Assembly (NCBI GenBank): GCA_025449675.1
Contig: JANWIX010000038.1
Coordinates: 1-41,450, forward strand
DNA: 41,450 nt
Reading direction: 5' to 3'
DNA from: Nitrososphaera sp.
GTDB lineage: Archaea; Thermoproteota; Nitrososphaeria; Nitrososphaerales; Nitrososphaeraceae
Part shown: positions 37,388-41,450 of the stretch, piece by piece
How positions within the stretch are numbered: position 1 is the first letter of the stretch
Layout of the letters: every line of letters starts with the position of its first letter
The notes under the pieces: model-generated
Databases searched by the model: none
Told to the model about the DNA's origin: nothing
Seen by the model: only the letters and a program-made list of their open reading frames with translations
Position numbers and translations under genes: made by a program

Positions 37388-38029
37388 TTAGGCGGGTATC
37401 TGTCTTATCTTGGACTTTAGATGAACTACGTTGCCAATCCTCGGCGTACATTCTGGATTGGAGTTGATGAAGGTGACATACTTTACTTCGTTTTCTGGAA
37501 ATGGGTTAATGATCTGATACTTGTACCAATACAAGTCGTTGGCAGACCTTAGTGCGAGAAGCCAAGGGTTCGCCTTGTCGGGATCGGACGGAGGCGCCTT
37601 TCTATCATTAACAAATAACTTCTCGCCGACGGTTTCTATTGGCCTGTCCATGTATTCAATAGTGACGGTAAGAGCGTTGGTGTCGCCCTTAGATGCTCCA
37701 CCCCAATAGTAAAGGATATCAAAAGTGTCCATGATTCCAAGTGAACATATTTCTCCCTCACCTGGGACGGTCGTTACCCATTGCTTGTTGATCAATCCCA
37801 TCGCCTTTTCCCCGTATGTGTTTTCCTCATCGCGAACGAATTCGTCTAAACCAAATGATCGACCAACGCGGCTCTCAACTCCAGCCAGTATGACGCTTTC
37901 GGACATATTGTACATCTCGTTACGAAGCTTTTGGATCTCTGCAAACAAACTCTGTTGGATATAGTTCCAGTCTTCGGCCTTTATGGGGTCGCCACCCTTT
38001 GCTAACCTAGCCTTAAAGTCAAGGCTCAC
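37388..38029 (-). CDS. hypothetical protein beside the PAAR locus
   Basis: Clean ORF MSLDFKARLAKGGDPIKAEDWNYIQQSLFAEIQKL…; no family recognised. Confidence 0.55.
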   Translation of the reverse strand: MSLDFKARLAKGGDPIKAEDWNYIQQSLFAEIQKLRNEMYNMSESVILAGVESRVGRSFGLDEFVRDEENTYGEKAMGLINKQWVTTVPGEGEICSLGIMDTFDILYYWGGASKGDTNALTVTIEYMDRPIETVGEKLFVNDRKAPPSDPDKANPWLLALRSANDLYWYKYQIINPFPENEVKYVTFINSNPECTPRIGNVVHLKSKIRQIPA

Positions 38030-38308
38030 AGTTGGGCAGCCTCCGGGTTAACTAGGTGACTTTGGCTCATAGGGCCACTTACTCCCAGTCGCATGAGAGC
38101 CTCGATCAAATTGCAAGCTTCACTGAGAAGTGATCTAGTACTTAAATCCTTTCCAAATTTGCTAGATGGAGTTAGTTCGATTCATGGTTTGGTGCTGCTC
38201 AGGCATTAAACTAGGAAACAGGTTATTGAAACGTTGCCAGGTTATTCGAAATAGGAGCTCTGTTATTGCGATAGAATGCAATAGGAGTCTAACGATTCTG
38301 GAATTGCA

Positions 38309-38626
38309 TTAAAGCGACAGTTTCTTCAGCTTTGAACCACATCTTGTGCATGCAGATTCTCTATGCTTCTTGCCGCACGAAACGCAACAAAAAGGAGAAT
38401 TCTCTGTGGTTCGAAACAGTGACATGAACGAAGTATTTGGACTTCGAAGTGTAGATGAGGTATTATTTCTTATGATTGTCCAGCCTGCAAAACCAAGGAT
38501 CAAGATGGTCGTCAAGAGCGACAGATAGACCGGAAGAATCATGCATAGAGCCACGAAGATCGATATCGATGAACCGATCCACAAACATTGGTTGACAATG
38601 AATCGCCTTTCAGTATCTAGACTCAT
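38309..38626 (-). CDS. small membrane protein with C-terminal zinc ribbon
   Basis: Two TM stretches then CCVSCGKKHRESACTRCGSKL. Confidence 0.6.
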   Translation of the reverse strand: MSLDTERRFIVNQCLWIGSSISIFVALCMILPVYLSLLTTILILGFAGWTIIRNNTSSTLRSPNTSFMSLFRTTENSPFCCVSCGKKHRESACTRCGSKLKKLSL

Positions 38627-38815
38627 GACTAACTCGTACGTTCATCGACAACATGGCATAAGAGGATAATAGTGTCAACCTCTTGAACATACATGATTGC
38701 AAAATTTACTAGTTTATTCAAACCGTTTACCCAACGTTGGAATTATCCACAAAATGGCTGCAGTCCAGCTCGGCTCCTGAGAATATTGAAATATTACCGC
38801 TCTGTTGTCTGTTCA

Positions 38816-39448
38816 ATGCCTGCGGCAGCTAGACTAGGTGACCCCACCAGTCATGGTCCCCCTTTACTGGGGGCCGGAAGCCCAAACGTGTTGATAGGTG
38901 GCAAACCCGCGTGGCGAATAACTGACTTTCATACATGCCCTCTTTTTGACGGTAAGTCTCCGCATGGTGGAGGGTTAGTTTCTGTTGGCTGCCCAAAAGT
39001 TCTGATTAACAACGTTCCTGCAGCAAAGATGGGCGACATGGTGATGGAGGCCGCTGGTCCACCAAATCCAATCACAGCAGGCGAACCGACAGTGTTGATT
39101 TGCGAAGGCGCGGGTGGAGTTGGTGGAATGACTTCGAAAGCGGCGAGTGGAGGTATGCCATCTGCTGTTCAAAGTGGTCCAGGATACGAAGACTCGGCTG
39201 AGGAGGAGTCAAAACCTGGACAACAAAAAGATGAAATGTCGTACATAAAAGGGCAGGTGGTCGATGATGCGACAGGCGAGGCAATTGAAGGCATTCCAGT
39301 ACTCATTTTAGGAGATGACGGAAGGCGGTATCAGACCAAAACAGACGACCAAGGCTTCTATGAAGTTCTAAATGTGCGCAAAGGAAAGTATGAAATCACG
39401 ATCGATCTAGAAGGCCAAGAAGACGTAAAGACCGAAGTTCAGGTGTAA
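38816..39448 (+). CDS. PAAR-domain protein with C-terminal transthyretin/carboxypeptidase-regulatory-like domain
   Basis: MPAAARLGDPTSHGPPLLGAGSPNVLIGGKPAWRITDFHTCP…GGLVSVGCPKVLINNVPAAKMGDMV…AGEPTVLICE; then IKGQVVDDATGEAIEGIPVLILGDDGRRYQTKTDDQGFYEVLNVRKGKYEITIDLEGQ. Start re-assigned to the internal ATG. Confidence 0.85.
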   Translation: MPAAARLGDPTSHGPPLLGAGSPNVLIGGKPAWRITDFHTCPLFDGKSPHGGGLVSVGCPKVLINNVPAAKMGDMVMEAAGPPNPITAGEPTVLICEGAGGVGGMTSKAASGGMPSAVQSGPGYEDSAEEESKPGQQKDEMSYIKGQVVDDATGEAIEGIPVLILGDDGRRYQTKTDDQGFYEVLNVRKGKYEITIDLEGQEDVKTEVQV

Positions 39449-39463
39449 TAGAAGGGATCCAGT

Positions 39464-40429
39464 GTGGGCAATCCCAATGCACCCGCATTAAGGCTCAAGG
39501 ATACTCTGCAGATAATTGATAACGACACGGGCAAACCTGTTGCTTATGCAGCAGCAAAGGTCGTAGTCGTAGGCAAAAAGATTTCGCTCAAAGGCAAGGC
39601 CTTGCCGCCTGGCAAGAAGAATGGGTCGGTCAAGTGGACATGGGAAGTCGGACAGGACGCATTGTCGGACTATTTGACTAGCAAGGATGAAGGGAGACCA
39701 GTCGACCTATCATCAGATCAGCTCGGAAAAGATCAGTTAGATTTCTATTGGTATCTTGGTGGGAAAAAGACGGTTGCTCTCACGGCTGACTTGGGCGGAG
39801 GCAAACAGCTGAGAAAGCAGGTTATGTTTGATGTCCATATCCCAACGATCGAGTCGTTTACCTGGACCAATAACACTGAAGTCAAGGTCGATGATGTCTA
39901 CTACGATCAAGGCGTCAAGGTTAGTGGTGAATGGATCCATTTCGGTGGATATCCAAATCCGCAGAAAACCGGCCACGACGACCCGGTCCCCGGCATAGAG
40001 TACGAAGCGAAAGTACGTTTGGACTCGGCCATACATGGTGGAACAGTTTATTTCGTTCAGTTGGTAGGCACAAAGCTTGATGGCGAGACCTTCCCAACTA
40101 TTCCAATGCCAGGTATGGATTATACGCAATTTGTATTAAGGGAGGGTGAAAAAGATCGCATCTTCAAGGGAGAAGATTCTCCTGGAGGAAGATTACCGAC
40201 CGACCAGACTACACTTCAATGGGCCCTGAATAATGCGTTTGTTACATACGTGATGTTCAAGCCCATTGGGCAAAACTCTATCTTTGTTCCTTTGGCTAGG
40301 CTAGACTGGAGCGTGAGCGCGCTGGCCGCACGCAAGGATGCAAAGTCCAAGTGGTCCTTGCTTCGCAAGTATGAATTTCCGACTCCAAAAATGACGATAA
40401 TCCAAAACCGAGACCTACCAGCCTGGTAA
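39464..40429 (+). CDS. hypothetical protein downstream of PAAR, predicted beta-rich
   Basis: Starts 15 bp after the PAAR stop; strongly coding ORF, no recognised family. Confidence 0.65.
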   Translation: MGNPNAPALRLKDTLQIIDNDTGKPVAYAAAKVVVVGKKISLKGKALPPGKKNGSVKWTWEVGQDALSDYLTSKDEGRPVDLSSDQLGKDQLDFYWYLGGKKTVALTADLGGGKQLRKQVMFDVHIPTIESFTWTNNTEVKVDDVYYDQGVKVSGEWIHFGGYPNPQKTGHDDPVPGIEYEAKVRLDSAIHGGTVYFVQLVGTKLDGETFPTIPMPGMDYTQFVLREGEKDRIFKGEDSPGGRLPTDQTTLQWALNNAFVTYVMFKPIGQNSIFVPLARLDWSVSALAARKDAKSKWSLLRKYEFPTPKMTIIQNRDLPAW

Positions 40430-40460
40430 TAACGGACCCAAAATTGTTCTTTCCCATGAT

Positions 40461-41216
40461 CTAGGAAGATGGATGAATCTGCATTTTCGATGAACAGCCG
40501 TAATTTTCTCTTAACGTTCTACCGAAAGCCATAGAATAGTCAAATATCTTTTTTGAATATTCTTCCAGAAGGGGCAGCATGTCATTCACAGTTTCATCAA
40601 GATAAAAACCCGGACAGTTGCCTGTGAAATGAAATCTGGCATGTACAACAACTCTACCGCTATCAATGACCGTAGATGGAACAAACGGATAGATCCAGCA
40701 TACACTGGGCTTGTCTGGGTGCAGTGTGCAGCCTGTATTGTTCAAGAATCTGCACGCAATGACAGAGTTTGCGTCTTGGTCCGTTTCTTCTTCTTTGCGT
40801 TTTAGCGATATCATTGTAAGGGTTGTGAGAAGCTTTCCAGAATGACGCCGTTGGTTAATTGTAGCAATTATCGTTTCGTTTTTCACGAATTCTGCTTCAC
40901 TCGTATATCCCAGCTTTCTTGTAAGGGTCTCTATGTCTTCCTTTACTAGCGGAAGCTTGAGCTGCTTTTCGCAGCAATTGTGACAATCAGGCCAATGACA
41001 TTTCCAAAGAACATACAGATGTTTGTCTGTCAGGTATGGAATGTGGAAAACTACTCCATTTACGTTGATTGCTTTTTCAATGACATCGGTTCGCTGCCCA
41101 AGCTGGAGCTCGTAAATCTCGGTAGGGATATCCCACTTTTCCAGTAATTCATCCATCGATTTCTTGATTGGTGAACAAGACGACAAGCGATAGACGATCA
41201 TGATAGACGGTAGCAA
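40461..41216 (-). CDS. YkgJ-type zinc/iron-chelating cysteine-cluster protein
   Basis: CHWPDCHNCCEKQLKLPL…CRFLNNTGCTLHPDKPSVCWIYPF. Confidence 0.75.
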   Translation of the reverse strand: MLPSIMIVYRLSSCSPIKKSMDELLEKWDIPTEIYELQLGQRTDVIEKAINVNGVVFHIPYLTDKHLYVLWKCHWPDCHNCCEKQLKLPLVKEDIETLTRKLGYTSEAEFVKNETIIATINQRRHSGKLLTTLTMISLKRKEEETDQDANSVIACRFLNNTGCTLHPDKPSVCWIYPFVPSTVIDSGRVVVHARFHFTGNCPGFYLDETVNDMLPLLEEYSKKIFDYSMAFGRTLRENYGCSSKMQIHPSS

Positions 41217-41327
41217 TTATGTATTTTCATGATGATTTCAATCGGTTCTCTGGTCGGTAGTAAGCCTGTTGTTCCTCATGATTTCTTAAAGTTTATGAAT
41301 TAGATTGGACTCAGTCGGTCCAACTTG

Positions 41328-41450
41328 GATGAGGAATCTCCTGCTATCAAGGATGAGGAATCTCCTGCTATCAAGGATGAGGAATCTCCTGCTATCAAGG
41401 ATGAGGAATCTCCTGCTATCAAGGATGAGGAATCTCCTGCTATCAAGGAT
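41328..41450. repeat. perfect 24-bp tandem repeat, five full copies plus 3 nt, truncated by the window edge
   Basis: (GATGAGGAATCTCCTGCTATCAAG)5; one + frame reads DEESPAIK. Confidence 0.95.

Noticed and set aside
41328-41450. Possible CRISPR array at the right edge
   Set aside because: Units are contiguous 24-bp perfect tandem repeats with no spacers.
1-41450. tRNA/rRNA genes, insertion-sequence transposases, integrases
   Set aside because: None recognised by eye; no transposase or recombinase motif in any translated ORF. A tRNAscan-SE/Infernal run would be needed to be definitive.

Overview
This window looks like an accessory, remnant-rich stretch of a chromosome from an ammonia-oxidising archaeon, probably Nitrososphaera-like. 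That placement is inferred from PEF-CTERM-type surface proteins, AT-rich TATA-like promoters and the protein style; I ran no searches. Ordinary genes include a nitroreductase, a TetR regulator beside a DUF2061 protein and opposite a DUF2071 protein, GYD-domain, UspA, DUF1326 and AHSA1/SRPBCC proteins, a dual-specificity phosphatase and a YkgJ-type cysteine-cluster protein. Large secreted or surface proteins include two paralogous HExxH proteins with PEF-CTERM tails, a truncated third relative, an FG-GAP protein, a HYR/PKD protein and an RTX fragment. The most interesting signals are: (1) two separate tail-to-tail (convergent) pairs of a RelE-like toxin ORF and a small wHTH-like protein, one intact and one with a frameshifted toxin, each with a palindrome upstream of the wHTH gene; (2) a dispersed repeat of up to about 140 bp, present in nine full or partial copies all in one orientation, whose minus strand keeps a coding frame (LPASVLEELALEISQLKSxIRxQAA) with mostly synonymous differences and which often abuts gene stop codons; (3) a PAAR plus transthyretin-like-domain protein with unknown neighbours, a candidate archaeal contractile-injection spike or effector locus; (4) a minigene made of a signal peptide, an in-frame TGA and a PEF-CTERM anchor; (5) a perfect 22-bp palindrome between the tetR and DUF2071 genes; (6) a perfect 24-bp tandem repeat (DEESPAIK) running off the right end.
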